From Gnetum montanum (lineage: Eukaryota > Streptophyta > Gnetopsida > Gnetales > Gnetaceae): 64,000 nt of DNA. The position numbers and the translations under genes are program-made. The notes below the pieces were generated by a model, which worked only from the letters and a program-made list of their open reading frames with translations, did no database searches and was not told the origin of the DNA. Positions within the stretch are counted from its first letter, which is position 1. The number at the start of each line of letters is the position of its first letter. The stretch covers positions 1,655 through 65,654 of the forward strand of contig MNCI01034067.1 of assembly GCA_015680685.1 (NCBI GenBank), read 5' to 3'. Shown one piece after another: positions 22,380 to 34,417 of the stretch.

Positions 22380-23620
22380 TTCTATTGCTCATGAAGTTAA
22401 TAAAGGAGGCATTGCTATTTTTTTTAAATAAAAATTAGAATGAAAAAGTTTAGAACTATAGTTTTGATAACCTTGAAAGAGTTATTTGGATTATTTGTTA
22501 TAGTGAAAAAAGTGACTTTGGACTTGATAATGTTTATGCTCATAATAATTCGAAAGATAGATCAAAGATTTGGAAATATCTGCTATCTCTACCTAAAGTT
22601 TCTTAGATTATTCATAGTAATTTTAATATGGTTGAAAGTCATTTAGATAAACTTGGTAGTTTTCCTCCTAATATATCTTCTCAAGAAAAAGAAGATTGAT
22701 GTCATTTCAAAGAAAAATGTTTTCTTTATGATGTTAGCTTTTTATTCCCATCTCATTCAAATAAGAAGCATTATACTTGGTGTAATTATCAACAAGAAAA
22801 TGATAAAATTTATTATAAACTTGATAGATTTTACATCTCTAATATTTTATTTTAGAAGCCTACAAGGAAAGTAGGAGTGCATAGTAATGCTACTTTGTTA
22901 GATCATTTTTCTATTAGCATTTTTCTCTCTAGTATTAATCCTTCATTCTTTTGAAAACATGTGCTTTTTTGTATGCATGTTAATTTTTTCATAGGACTTG
23001 GTGGAAAAAATATTTTGAAGTCTTTATGAAATCTAAAAAAAAGGCTACTAGTGATATTGGTTGGATGGATTAGGAGCAAGTACTTGTAGAGTTAGAAATT
23101 ATGCTAGATGGTTTGAAAAGCAATTTGCTAAGCGTAACCATAAAGTTAAAGAATATCTTACAGAATCTGTAAAGAACATGCAAATTCTTTTAGACCAAAA
23201 TCCCTTTAATGTTGAAACTCAAAAAGCCTTGGCAAAATCTCATTATGCTAAACAATGTTAAGATAGTTTTGAAGCTAAAACTGCTATCCCTAAAAGTCGC
23301 ATAGCTTGACCAAAAATTAAAGATGAACCTTGCAAGGAATTTTTTTAAAATATCTAAAAGAAAAGGGTCAAGTGAATAAGATAGAACTACTTTATATAAA
23401 TGATTCTATTATTAAAGATCCTGAGACTATTAATAGTTTTTTGGTAAATCATTTTTCTTCTAAAGGTTTTTATAAAAAATTCTTCTAAGCCCCTAGTATG
23501 CATATATTCCTATTCTTATAACAAAAATCATATCAAAGTATTCTTGAAGCAAAAATTATAATGAAAGAAATCAAAGTAGTGACCTTTAATTTAGCAAATG
23601 ATGAAGTTAGGTATGTGAAG
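22380..23620 (+). pseudogene. L1-like LINE fragment (endonuclease to start of RT)
   Basis: Plus-strand reading in changing frames. GGIAIFF near 22408 is the strand motif GGIAxLW of the APE-type endonuclease. RSKIWKYLLSLP lies near 22560-22598, YTWCNYQQEN near 22777-22800, and KLDRFYIS near 22816-22842 (LDRFLVS in plant L1). A DHFSIS-like end lies near 22900. Beyond it, 23061-23261 gives ARWFEKQFAKRNHKVKEYL and ALAKSHYAK. SRIA*PK...DEPCKEFF near 23295-23345 corresponds to the RIxWLxxGDxPSKFFF linker. INSFLVNHFSSKGFY follows near 23430, and EIKVVTFNLANDEV near 23566, the entry to RT. It ends before the RT catalytic core. Strongly mutated, with no target duplication found. Confidence 0.72.
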
Positions 23621-25079
23621 AATAAAAATTACTTGAAAATTACTTCAGTAACTTAAACACTTATAAAAGCATATAAGTCATATGAAATAACTTGATTAAA
23701 TTAGGTGACTTAAAATTCATATTTAACATATTAATGCTTTTTGCCTCAAATACAATAGTACATCAAAGATTCATGGAAAATCCATATTCATGGTAAAAAT
23801 GCAAATATTCATTGAATGGCCAAAACTTAAATTTAAATACATCAAGATTAAGAAATCTTATAAGCAATATTAATCCTTCTTTCAGCACCTCCTTGTCCTC
23901 CTCTAATGCATTCTACATAATCTACATGAAATATGTAGGAAGGGTTAGCACACCTTTTCCCGAGAGGAAACCAGATTAAGCTCCTTAAAACAAGGCTAGA
24001 AGATGAGACCCATATGCTACACAATACAGTATTAAAGCTAGCAACATGAATTAACATTAAACCTTCAATCTAATAATTAATCTAGGTAAAGTACCATGAG
24101 TTTATTACATCAAAAAATAGGAATAAATATAAGGCTAATATTAACTAAAAAATAGCCATAGGGACTGCTTCATTGGAAACCTCACTTCTCTTTTCTACCT
24201 TTAGTAATGAACATTACTTGTTAGGTTATGTTTATGGCTAGCATCAATCTTGTAGCCATCCTAAGTTCCTAGCATTTCACTATGACCTAAGGCTCTAATC
24301 ATCAAGTTTGATTGATCCATGATACTAGGTAGCATACCATTACGTTAATGGAATCCTCCATTACCTAGATTATTGTAACTTGATCCACTATTATCATATC
24401 CATTACTTGATGCAAATTCATGTTATTAATGGAAATTATTAATGAAACCTAGAGTTTATCTTCCTAGTTGTTCAACATATTTTATATGCTCATACATGTC
24501 TAGAATGTTCAACTAGTTACTTTTGCTATTAATGATGTTATTGCCATATGTCATTAATGCTACATAGACTTGAAAAATGCGTTGTTTTAGCTATTGTTAT
24601 TTAGTACACAACCCTTAGATCCATTATGACTTTAGGTTTTAATATATGTAAAATGTCACAAGTTGATCATGCAAGGTTATGGTGAACTTTGTAACTTTTA
24701 ATGGAGAAACCAAACTCGTTGAAACTTACTACCACAAACTTAGAGGGTTGAAAACACCTAAATGAAGAAAAGAAGATAGAAAAATATGTAAAAGGATCAA
24801 AAATAAAATAATATATTATTAGTGAAAAAGAAAAACTGATAATACAAATTTGGAAAACAACATAAGGAAACATATGTAAGAAATACCATTTTCTCTACTT
24901 GAGATCAAATCAATGGAAGGTAAGGCTTTATAGGTAGAAGATTTAGCTTCTTATAAGAATCCCATACCAAAGATAGGCTTACATCTAGAAACCACCAAGA
25001 GAATCATGATGCACAACCAAGAGAAAAGAGCAAGAGCAAGAAAGATTTAACTCCAATTGATGGCAATATAGTAAGCCAT
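23621..25079. other. Stretch without a recognised gene
   Basis: AT-rich, no supported coding region. Short ORFs on the minus strand at 23848-24057 and 24667-24873 show no recognisable domain. Confidence 0.5.
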
Positions 25080-25236
25080 TATGAAGTACCACTAAGAGTG
25101 ATGTTGACCATCAACTTTAATGTCAATTTTCTAATGATACAAAAGTGATGCTAGTTGTTAATTTTAATATCAATTTGTAGAGCTGATGAAATTAAATGTA
25201 ACATAGAAATAAACTCAAGATGTTAGTTTTAGTATA
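25080..25236. repeat. Minisatellite-like array, left part
   Basis: Imperfect units built around agtgatgttgaccatcaact-ttaatgtcaatttt. They continue at 34932-35175 on the other side of element P, so P was inserted inside the array. Unit length is irregular, about 50-80 bp. Confidence 0.55.
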
Positions 25237-26027
25237 TGATGAGTCATGATTTGACTAGCTTTGATATCGGATACCCATTATCGGAGCCTTGATATTGAAC
25301 GTGATGTCGAATATCCGATATCATGGGGTATATGTTGGCCTATAAATATAGCACTTGGGCTCACAATGGAATTTAGTTTTTAGTTGAGTTTCTCCAGAGT
25401 TATTTTTGTCATAGCATAGTGAAGCTCTTGCAGTTTGTTTTCTCTAGAGTTAGAATATTTTCTGAGTGTTTGTAGCAAGAGTTTGAGTGTGTATGGATCT
25501 TTGTTTGAACACTGATGTACCTAAGCACAACAATGTGACAAGAATAAAGACAAGTCCTTTTGATCAGTCCTTGTAGCACTGAGAATAGATTAATGTTTAT
25601 TTCATGCATTTAATATTCATGCACTTTATTTTAATGCACTTCAATTGAGCAATTAATTTTTAGTTGTTAACAAACATAAGCACGACCACTTCAAGCATAC
25701 ATATAGCACTTGGTAACCCAGAAATGCTTAACATTTGGTAACCTAGTAGGGCTATATGTGTTTAGGATGTGTCTAGGAAGGTGGGACGGGTACTTGTGTT
25801 AAGCTAGCTAGGCAATAGATTATTTAGATATTAATTTCCCCTACCTTTCATTCTTGTTTTAGGTGATTACACTGATAAAATACAAAATGATAAAAATCAT
25901 ATACCTTAGTTGCACTTAACCATCAACTTGTGCCTCACAAGTGGAACTAGGAAGACAACGATGGTTTCAATTAGATTTCATGTCTTAGAACTAGTGTACT
26001 TGAGAACTTAAGGTTTGTAGAATTCAA
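25237..26027 (+). repeat. 5' LTR of P (lacks its 3' end)
   Basis: Starts TGATGAGTCA. U3 holds GATATC and diverged variants between about 25264 and 25324, then a TATAAATA box (about 25343-25350) and an AATAAAG signal near 25550. It ends at aattcaa (26021-26027), where the minus-strand LTR of E3 takes over with a shared TCAA. About 65 terminal bases are missing. Confidence 0.85.
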
Positions 26028-26851
26028 CCATACGAATACGAGCGTTTCACGCACAATCCGATCGAACTCCAGAGACGGACTAGTTGTGGTATCTAGACAG
26101 TTACTTGTAGATCATAGTTCGCTATCTTCCCACCTGGACTACTATTAGCTTTGTCACGTATGGTTTAGTCCAGAGTGAGGTGTATGATGTGTTCCTACAC
26201 TAATGCTACTCCTGGGTATGATGGTAAATAATATCAACTAAGCTAGAAGAGAGAATGAGAGAGAATCTAAACTAGCCTAAGTATGATGAGCATCCATTTC
26301 TTAATTATTCGTACACATCTTGGACCTCATGCACAACTACCACTGGGATTACCAAGCACATGGCCTAGGTATGCTACTGGGTTACCAAGTAGTCACACTT
26401 AAATGCTCATGATTAAGTCGTACTCATTCCGCGTTCCTAGGAGATAAGGGTAAAGAGATATTAACTAAGAAAGCAATAAATAACAATAACAATTAAATAA
26501 TTAAGTTAAGTGGATGCTGCAATGATGAAGTAATGTCAATCTTTATTGCCGATCATGTGTGTGTCCAAGTACGTCACACTCAAATAAGGATGTCGTACAA
26601 TTACAATCATCACACTAAGGGCATGCACTGGGAGAAAATGGTTGAGAGGAAAAACTGACAGAAAGTCTCTACAAACTACTAAACTTAAACTTAAAACTTC
26701 CCAAAAAACTGCCTACCAAATCCGCCTATCTATTATTTATAGATGAGCAGACAAGTTGCGATATTGCGTACGTGATATCGTGTCTAGGCTGTGATATCAT
26801 GTACGTGATATCATGTCTACGATATCGCATCCAACAATTCATGACTCATCA
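26028..26851 (-). repeat. 3' LTR of E3 (outer end truncated)
   Basis: Begins within ccatacgaatacgagcg, missing the usual tgatgagtgg...ctacac start, and ends ATGACTCATCA. GATATC-type hexamers occur between about 26758 and 26826. Confidence 0.88.
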
Positions 26852-26860
26852 TACCCCACG
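26852..26860 (-). promoter_or_regulatory. Polypurine tract of E3
   Basis: Minus-strand CGTGGGGTA adjoins TGATGA of the 3' LTR, with the conserved gatgagttttcattcagt context. Confidence 0.83.
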
Positions 26861-27041
26861 ACTGAATGAAAACTCATCCTCAAGTTAAAGTGAGAACAAT
26901 CTCTATTGATTACATAGTGGATAGGTATGGGATTATTGACTAATGAGAATGGATTCATGCCATAGTATGGAATCAGAACAAAATTGAGACACAACACGGA
27001 GAATGCAAAAGAAAGTCCTATAACTAGAAAATTGGTGGAAC

Positions 27042-29815
27042 TCATGTATTTCCTAGTGGCGGTGGCTCCTCCATGGATGCCTTTCCCTTGTCTTGTGCTC
27101 CAGGTCTTGGGACTTGATGGCGTTGAAGTATGGCTTGGAGTTTCTCCTCTTTAGTTCGGGGATCCTGTGCCATCCATGCCAATGTTTCGATGTTTGATGG
27201 AGTCGGCACCTCCCATGGGCCTTGTAGTTGCGGAAACATTTTATTTGCTTTGACATACTAGGTCGTAAACACCCATCGTTCCTCCTCGTAAGCTTTGGAT
27301 TTGTCTCTGTATTCTTGAAAATCTGCAAGCTATCGAGCCAAGTCTGTTGTAACACCTTTTTTCCCCTGGTAGCTTGCTTTAACCACCTCAAGTTCAGAAT
27401 TTGCAACCTCCAATTTTTGCAATAATTTCTTGTGTTCTAAAAATTTTGTTTCATATTTGACATAGGTGGTGGCTACCTGTTGCTCGAGCTCTGTTCTTAG
27501 GTGCCCTGTTGTTAACATGGCAAGGTTGGCATACTGCAGGTTTGCTAACTACATGTACTCTGTAAGGTCTTGGATTTGCAGGTCCCAATTCTTAACTTCC
27601 GCCTGGTGGGCAAATGCGTATGTGTCCAATATGGCTCAGCAATTAGTGTGTTGAGCACTGAGAGCATTGATGTGGGCCTTGGACATATGGATCTCCTTCT
27701 CAATGATCTATTTATACATCCCCACCCAGTTCCGAAAGTGCTCCTTTATTTTCTCATGTCGTTTAGCCTCATTCTACCACGCAGTTATTTCAATAGCTAT
27801 CTTCTGACGGATGGCACATACCTCCTCCATCGAGAGGGTTCGATTTTCCCTGGCTAAATGATTCATGTCTTGGTTAACCCTGATGAGTTGTTCTTGCAAC
27901 TATTGAAAATGTTCTTTGAGAACATTCTTTTGTTTCTCCACAAAGGTCAACCAAAGGTTGTTAGCAACAAGTTGTTTGTTTTCTTCTTGTAAGGCTTTGA
28001 GTGCCTTGGTATGCACGTAAGTTTGCACCTGTGCTGTAGAGGCATCCCAAAAAACCTTCTCTTTTTCTTCCACCACCTTCTTATTCTCCATCAATAGTTT
28101 GGTAAGTTACTCAGTTTTGAAAGTGTCCAGCTGGTCTGCAGGAATGAATTGCGAAGGATCCCGCTGTGCTACTTGTAGGATCACGAGCCTTTCTTGTAAT
28201 CTTTGCACTTCTGCTTCAGCGTGCTCAGCCCTCATCTCTGTCAAGACCAGCTTCCCTTTGGTGAAAATGAGGTCTGATTGGATTGCTGTAACATCCTGTG
28301 GGATGTCAAACAAGGACGTCATTACCTATCCTATTTGTAGCAATCGATTAAGTACATGCTTATGTTCTGCAGGATTCATTGAGGTTTCAGCCAGAGTTTG
28401 AGCATCCCGTGCTCCTGTAAGATTTATCGGTGGAACAACAGGTACATTGAATGATTCTTTAATGTGGTATACAACCACTTCTGCGGCTCCTGCTGCATCC
28501 TGGTGCTGCATGACCACCACCGTGGCCCCTTCACTAGTTTCTAATTACACCTGAAAGGATGCAGCGTTCCCTGAGATTTGTTGTGATCATGTGCTCTCCC
28601 CTCCTCCTATATGGATGGACACTTCACCCCTCGTGTGATCCAAAGAAACCATGGGCTGTATGACATTGTCAATGACACGGAAGTGATTTGCGTCATCACG
28701 ACTTCCCTAACTGACTGTCTCAGCGATGGCCCTAAGATGGCTCATTGATGGTCTGTAATCTTGCAGCAGTGGTGGTGGTTTATCCTGCTAGCCTATGCTA
28801 GGCCCAGCTTCTTGTTGTTGGCTGGGTCTTGCAAGTTGAGTTGCAGTTGGCCTTACCGTCTATTCTTTTTCTTGTTCCAATCCCAATGTCTTACCAGTGA
28901 TTTTCCTTGTGGCTATTGGCTTTAGCAATTTGGCATATGAAGATTTTGGGCTTTTCAGAGGACATCATTGGTGTATCCTTTGATACCAGCATGTCTGCAC
29001 AACTTCTTGATAAGACAAGGGAAGGGCAACGCAAGCTTCCTTGTCTTCTGTTCTTCAAACTACCTCAGGATCTCTGTAAAATATAGATGAGGTAGGTTAG
29101 CATTAACCTTTCCCATCAACACTGCACATCCTCTTGCCGCATATGTTGAAATTATTTTTAGGCCTTCTGTGGGGAAGATGTGATAAGTCCCTATTTTGAA
29201 ATAGATCCTCTCTTCCATCGTCAACTCTCCAAACGTCTTAACTTCCTTACCATACACCCTTTCCAACCAAATTCGTCGCGCATCAGGGTCTGAGCGAGTA
29301 GACAACTGAGGAACCTTTCGCCCTATATTCGAAAGGTTTAATACTCCCAAAATGGCCTGAACAGAGAAATCAATAGTCACACCATAAATGTTAACCGTGG
29401 TACCTTGTTCTTTGTTGTGCCAAAATTGGTACGTTTCTCCTAAGTACCAGGCACTGTTTTTAGAGAGGATAGGCCATAATGGGGACCCTTTGAGGTGATC
29501 CCTAATGGCCTCCAAAGCAAATTCTATGAAAGATCCAAAGTTTAATTCCATAATCACCATAGTGAATATGGACCTTTCATGGATGGCCTCAACACAATCC
29601 TGGGGCAACGTGAGATGTTGTCCCTGTTCAGATGCTGCAATAGCTCCTCCTTCCACCTGCCTTGATTGTACAGTAGCAGGGTCCTCTTTGTGGATACTAA
29701 ATGATTTTTCCTCCTACTCCGCATGCTGTCTGGTAGGAACTTGTCCTTCACCTCTCCTAGGTCGTTTGATCCCACCTTGAGTAGGACCTTCCTGTTGTCT
29801 ACGTTTCGAGGCCAT
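27042..29815 (-). pseudogene. E3 ORF2: plant-transposon-like domain plus long coiled coil
   Basis: The minus-strand ATG at 29815 directly follows a splice acceptor. The frame can be followed for about 920 codons with several stops and some frame changes. Residues 1-35 are basic (MASKRRQQEG..., KRPRRGEG), suggesting a nuclear signal. Residues ~54-250 (29656-29060, open for 198 codons) include YLGETYQFWHNKEQGTTVNIYGV, DFSVQAILGVLNL, YGKEVKTFGELTMEERIYFKIG and YAARGCAVLMGKV. ALPFPCLIKKLCRHAGI follows. This wording resembles the 'putative plant transposon protein' domain (Pfam PF20167), a family judgement from memory. From ~28320 to 27330 the reading is rich in heptad-like E/K/L/Q segments, predicting a long coiled coil. 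The end is PRPGAQDKGKASMEEPPPLGNT. The function is unknown; it is neither an integrase nor a typical envelope. Confidence 0.78.
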
Positions 29816-29844
29816 CTGCAATCACACGGGGCCAATCGTTAGTA
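29816..29844 (-). promoter_or_regulatory. Putative 3' splice acceptor before ORF2 (E3)
   Basis: Minus-strand TACTAAC (complement at 29838-29844) lies about 22 nt upstream of TGCAG, and the AG is immediately followed by the ORF2 ATG. Branch-site consensus, distance and AG all fit a functional acceptor. E1 keeps the same TACTAAC. Family I elements have a related TGTGTGCAG-ATG at the same relative place. Confidence 0.65.
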
Positions 29845-31742
29845 AGGTTGTTTCCAAAGTTATGTTATACCTTACTGCTTGTCTTAATGGAATTACTTTA
29901 TCTCCATGTGACATTAATTAAAATGTCCCTGAAAGATTTTAATATTGAATCCTCTTTTCTTAGGTGGTTTCCAAATCTAGTTTCCTGGTATAACTAAGGG
30001 GATGAAATTTTTTTTGACACATTTATCCTTAATTTTATAAATATTTACCCTTGATAATGTCCTTCGGGCGATGAAAAATTTTAAAAAAATTTATGCGCTA
30101 TTCGACGTGTGCCCCTCCCTCACAACTAAGCTGAACACTCCGTGTTCAAGTAGGTTCAAATGGAATGAAAATCAGAGGACCAGCGAGTGAAGTATGGATA
30201 TGAAAGCAAAGGATGCGCAATCACAAGTTGTAGAAAGAAATTTGAAAGACTTCCCCTACATGAATAGCTGAAAATGATGTTAAGTAGTGTAGGGGGTTAC
30301 GTGTATATATATTTGTGGGACGCGATATTGTGTGCACGATATCGTGGCCTATCGATGTTAAGGCACTATGGAATATACCGAATTTTTAAGATTTTTCTGA
30401 AGTTAACGATGTAAACTAAGTATAGGTGGATGAGTGTTAAAGGGTTCCAAGCTAATTCAACTAGTTTTGAAGGCACGAATAATTATGATGGTGTGGAATT
30501 GATCAATAAGGACCTGGGATGATATGGGAGAGAAAAAGACTATGCAATGGTTCATAGGAACACTCGAATCAGAGGGATAGTAATAAGGGAAAGAATATCA
30601 TTGAAAATATGTTCAGGGTAATAGATGGTGTGTGGAAGATGTGTTAGGAGTGCAAATTACAAAAATCATGCAAGTGTGTTCTCCCCAAAGCAGGTTCCAA
30701 CCTATAATGCCCTTGCATAACCACACTTAAAAGTGTCCATGGGCACTAGAAGGGTTAAATATAATCCACACTGGTTCCACAAAACACACACATGTAAGTA
30801 TCACTGGAATGAGGTAAGAATTCTACGCTATACAAGACATGAGCTACAATTACATGAATAGCGAGATTAGACGAAATATAGAAGGGATTATAGAGATCGG
30901 GACATGAGGTAACTAACCTAGGGTACAATGAATCCTGCGTGTAAAGCATGATTAATGTGTCATTAACCTGTCATTCCAAGATTAGGACCAAGTCCATTCC
31001 TCTGATTAGTGACACTACATTGTTTCATCCCATAATGAGTGACTATGAGAGTACTAGAACAACAAGGCATACGATCACTTGGCATTTTGTTCAAGGGAGG
31101 AGTGATTTTTGCTTTGTGGCACTTTCTTTGTTTTGTTGTTGTTTTTTTTTCTTTTTCTTTTCTCTTTTTTTTTAATTGCTGAATCCAAAGAAGCCGCCAA
31201 CCTTTAGGCATGGGTGCATGCCTTTCCAGTGGGATCCCCTAAAACAACATTGGGTTTTTGAGTGCCTTTTAATTACTCTTACTCCCATTTTGTGTTAGAT
31301 CTTCAAGGATCTTAGTACAACCACATTGCGTGATAACTCTCACAGACGTCACCAAAGAGAATCCTCAAGTCCCCTTGATGTCACACCCTAATCATTCCCT
31401 CTTGGTCCATCCCTCTTCATTCTGGGTACAATGAACAAAAAATTAATTTTAAGTTTTAACAATGTCAAGAACATCACTGTACCCTCGAACAGAACCTCTT
31501 ATTTGTAGAATGGATGAGTGGGTGTAATGGGCTCACTGTCCAAATAATTGATCATTTGAGACTCGATAACATAGAACACACCTCAACCAACAAGCCACAT
31601 GAGTGTTTTATTTGTAGATGAGATTACTTATAAAAAAGATAAAAAGACAAAAAGATAAAAAGATAAAGCAAGAAATTGAAAAATGAAAAACTGGAAAATA
31701 AAAAATTATAAAATTAAAGAAAATGAAAAATATTTATTAATC
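29845..31742 (-). other. E3 spacer between gag and ORF2
   Basis: Noncoding, about 1.9 kb. Blocks are shared with the 3' region of family I, for example the acccatgcctaaaggtt stretch (complement near 31200) and the cattctacaaataagaggtt block near 31500. A pyrimidine run at 31121-31174 is purine-rich in the sense strand. A GATATC-like patch lies near 30322-30347. Confidence 0.6.
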
Positions 31743-33447
31743 CTACTTGTTATTAGAATGGGGGATATCCCCCATAACTAAATGATTGATCATGATGAGG
31801 ATCCTTGCATGTTGGAAGCATCGAAACTTGGTCATACTTACCCCATTGGGGTTCACACACCTAATTATAGTAAGCATAGTAGGGCAATTTATACGATGTG
31901 ATTCCCGGGTAAAGAGTTGACCCACTATGATACTTGAGACTGTAAGATGGTATGCAAGGATCGGGATGTCACCCTCCATGGCTGTATTCATTGGGCCGTA
32001 TGGTTGTTGGAGTGTTAATTGGTGGCCCTGATGAAGTGACACGAGGCGTTGGGTTTGAGGAGAAGGATGCACCACATTGTTGGACTTGTGCGGAGTTGGA
32101 GAATGCAGTGGCCTTGGAACTGTGTTGTCCCTTCCTATGGTCATGTCTAAAGAAGGGACGCCTTTAATGTTGAGGAGGTCTCTCACTACTGGTGGCAATA
32201 GTAGCACAAGTAACATTCGTGGGTTGTTGCTGTGGTGTAGACACTTCTAAAACAGTTGGTGGCGATGTAGAAGGAGGAAAAAGATGAGAATGTTGAAATT
32301 TAGGAGAAGTGTAAGGTACACAAGGCGCTGGTTGTGTTGAGGACATGGGCTAATAGTACTGAGGAGAACAATAATAATGCGGCAAGATAGAGTATGTTGA
32401 CCCAATTGGGGAAATAGGATGTTGGACTAGATAAGCATTTGGATTCAAATGATACGAAGAGTGTCTCTAGTTTAGGAATGAATTCCCTCATGACTAGGAT
32501 TTTTTCCACTGTGATCAAACATAGTATCTCTGTACGAACTCTAGGTGTAACATGCTTCCCCAATGCTTATATAAATGTAACAAGATTGGGCATTGGCCCT
32601 TGGGGTGATTGGACATGCAAATGTTGCATTCATACGTGTGATTGGCAATTGATCTCTTATTTCCCTCATCCCTTCTTTCGAATTTTCTAATAATACTTTG
32701 TCTTGCTTCTCGGGTTGTCAAAACTCTATCTCCAATAATATTGATATATTCTCCACACTTTATATGCATCCATTCTAGCATCTTATTGATCTTTGCCTCG
32801 ATTTCTTCTAATGATTGTTGTACTGACAAAGATGGTTCTTCCTCCTTAAGATTGGTTGATTTCTCCTTTTTATGATTATGGACCTTTGTTAAGTTGAGAT
32901 TTTGGTCCCATTGATGTTTTTCAACATTCTTCCATCTAGCCATTTCTCCTTCTTCTTGTGCTACCCACTTAATAAGCTCTTGGAATTGATGGGTTCNATT
33001 TGGTTTTAACGATCTATACCATACTTTTGCTTGGCCAATGAGTGTTCTAGGAAAGAGCTTGAGTTTTTTCCACTCGTTATCAATGTTGTTCCATGCACAG
33101 GCATTGTAGAAGGCTTGTAAATGTTGTTGCAGATCTAAGTCATAGCCTCCTGAGAAATTGGGAAAGTTGTTTAAATTGAGCATGGGTAGGCAGCTTTCTT
33201 TACGATGCCTATGGGAGATTCGAATAGCCTCTTGTATTTGTGTTAGGCTTGTAGTGGCCAGTAGGGGTTCATCGTCATTGAGTAAGTTATGCTTTCATGC
33301 ATTGGGACGATGCTTCCTTCGTTTATGTTTATAAGAAACCCCCACCTCAAATTGCATACTCCAATTCTCATTGTCATATAATTCATTGGTTCTCCAATGA
33401 ATTGCCTCACTAGATGTGGCATTATTGTAGTCTTGTAGGAGAGGCAT
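31743..33447 (-). pseudogene. E3 gag
   Basis: Starts MPLLQDYNNATSSEAIHWRTN at 33447. The gag domain begins with MLNLNNFPNFSGGYDLDLQQ at 33183, and LQAFYNACAWNNIDNEW, KLFPRTLIGQAKVWYRSLKPN follow. At the single N (32998) the text jumps to THQFQELIKWVAQEEGEMARW, omitting about 95 codons present in E1. Next come EIEAKINKMLEWMH and the CNICMSNHPKGQCPILLHL knuckle-like motif. A proline-rich tail follows, with frame changes, and the gene ends MGDIPHSNNK and a stop at 31743. The 222-codon piece 33183-32515 is open apart from the N. Gag presumably forms the particle; without protease, maturation would rely on a partner element. Confidence 0.82.
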
Positions 33448-33558
33448 GGTTGTGAAATTGTGTGTGAATTGTGTGTAATTATTTCTTCTTAAAAGATATA
33501 TCGTTAATTTCTATACAGCGACCTTGTATGATATAACTAACCTAGATAACTAGCACCA

Positions 33559-33576
33559 TCCCTAGTAATGGTGCCA
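33559..33576 (-). promoter_or_regulatory. Primer binding site of E3 (tRNA-Asp type)
   Basis: Minus-strand TGGCACCATTACTAGGGA just inside the 5' LTR; a decayed version of the exact E2 site. Confidence 0.8.
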
Positions 33577-33577
33577 A

Positions 33578-34417
33578 TGATGAGTGGTGAGATACCCCTA
33601 CACTCAACCATACGAATATGAGCGTTTCACGCATGATCTAGTTGAACTCCAGAGACAGACTAGTTGTGGTATTTAGATAGTTACTCATAGATTGTAGTTC
33701 GCTATCTTCCCACCTGGACTAGTATTAGCTTTGTCACGTATGGTTTAGTCCAAAGTGAGGTGTATGATGTGTTCCTACACTAATGCTACTCTTGGGTATG
33801 ATGGTAAATAACATCAACTAAGCTAGGAGAGAGAATGAGAGAGAATCTAAACTAGCCTAAGTGCGATGAGCATCTGTTCATTAATCATCCGTACACATCT
33901 TGGACCTTGTGCATGACTACCACTGGGATTACCAAGCGCATGGCCCAGGTACGCTACTAGGTTACCAAGTAGTCACACTTAAATGCTCGTGATTAAGTCG
34001 TACCCATTCCACGTTAGTAGGAGATAAGGGTAAAGACATATTAACTAAGAAAGAAATAAATAACAATAATAATTAAATAATTAAGCTAAGTGGATGTTGC
34101 AATGATGAAGTAATCTTGATCTTTATTGCTGGTCATGTGCATGTCCAAGTACGTCATACTCGAATAAGGATGTCGTACAATTAAAATCATCACACTATGG
34201 GCATGCACTGGGAGAAAAGGGTTGAGAGGAAAAACTGATAGAAAGTCTCTACAAACTACTAAACTTAAACTTAAAACTTCCCAAAAAATTGCCTACCAGA
34301 TCTTCCTACCTCTTATTTATAGATGAGTAGATAGGCTGCGATATCGCATCTAGGCTGTGATATCGGGTACGTGATATCATGGCTATGATATCGCAGCCAA
34401 AAATTCATGACTCATCA
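33578..34417 (-). repeat. 5' LTR of E3
   Basis: Begins TGATGAGTGG and ends ATGACTCATCA, 840 bp, closely similar to 26028-26851. The GATATC region is at about 34337-34395, with the complement of a TATAAATA box near 34315. Confidence 0.9.

Larger units (their letters stand above)
26028..34417 (-). mobile_element. E3: family II element with gag and ORF2
   Basis: Minus-strand element, the best copy of family II here. The 5' LTR is 33578-34417, then PBS (33559-33576), gag (33447-31743), a spacer, splice acceptor, ORF2 (29815-27042), PPT (26852-26860) and the 3' LTR (26028-26851). The 3' LTR lacks its first ~30 bp at the junction with P. No protease, RT, RNase H or integrase is present anywhere in the ~8.4 kb. 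Mobilisation would need pol from family I, whose LTR ends, PBS and PPT it shares (inference). Confidence 0.9.
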
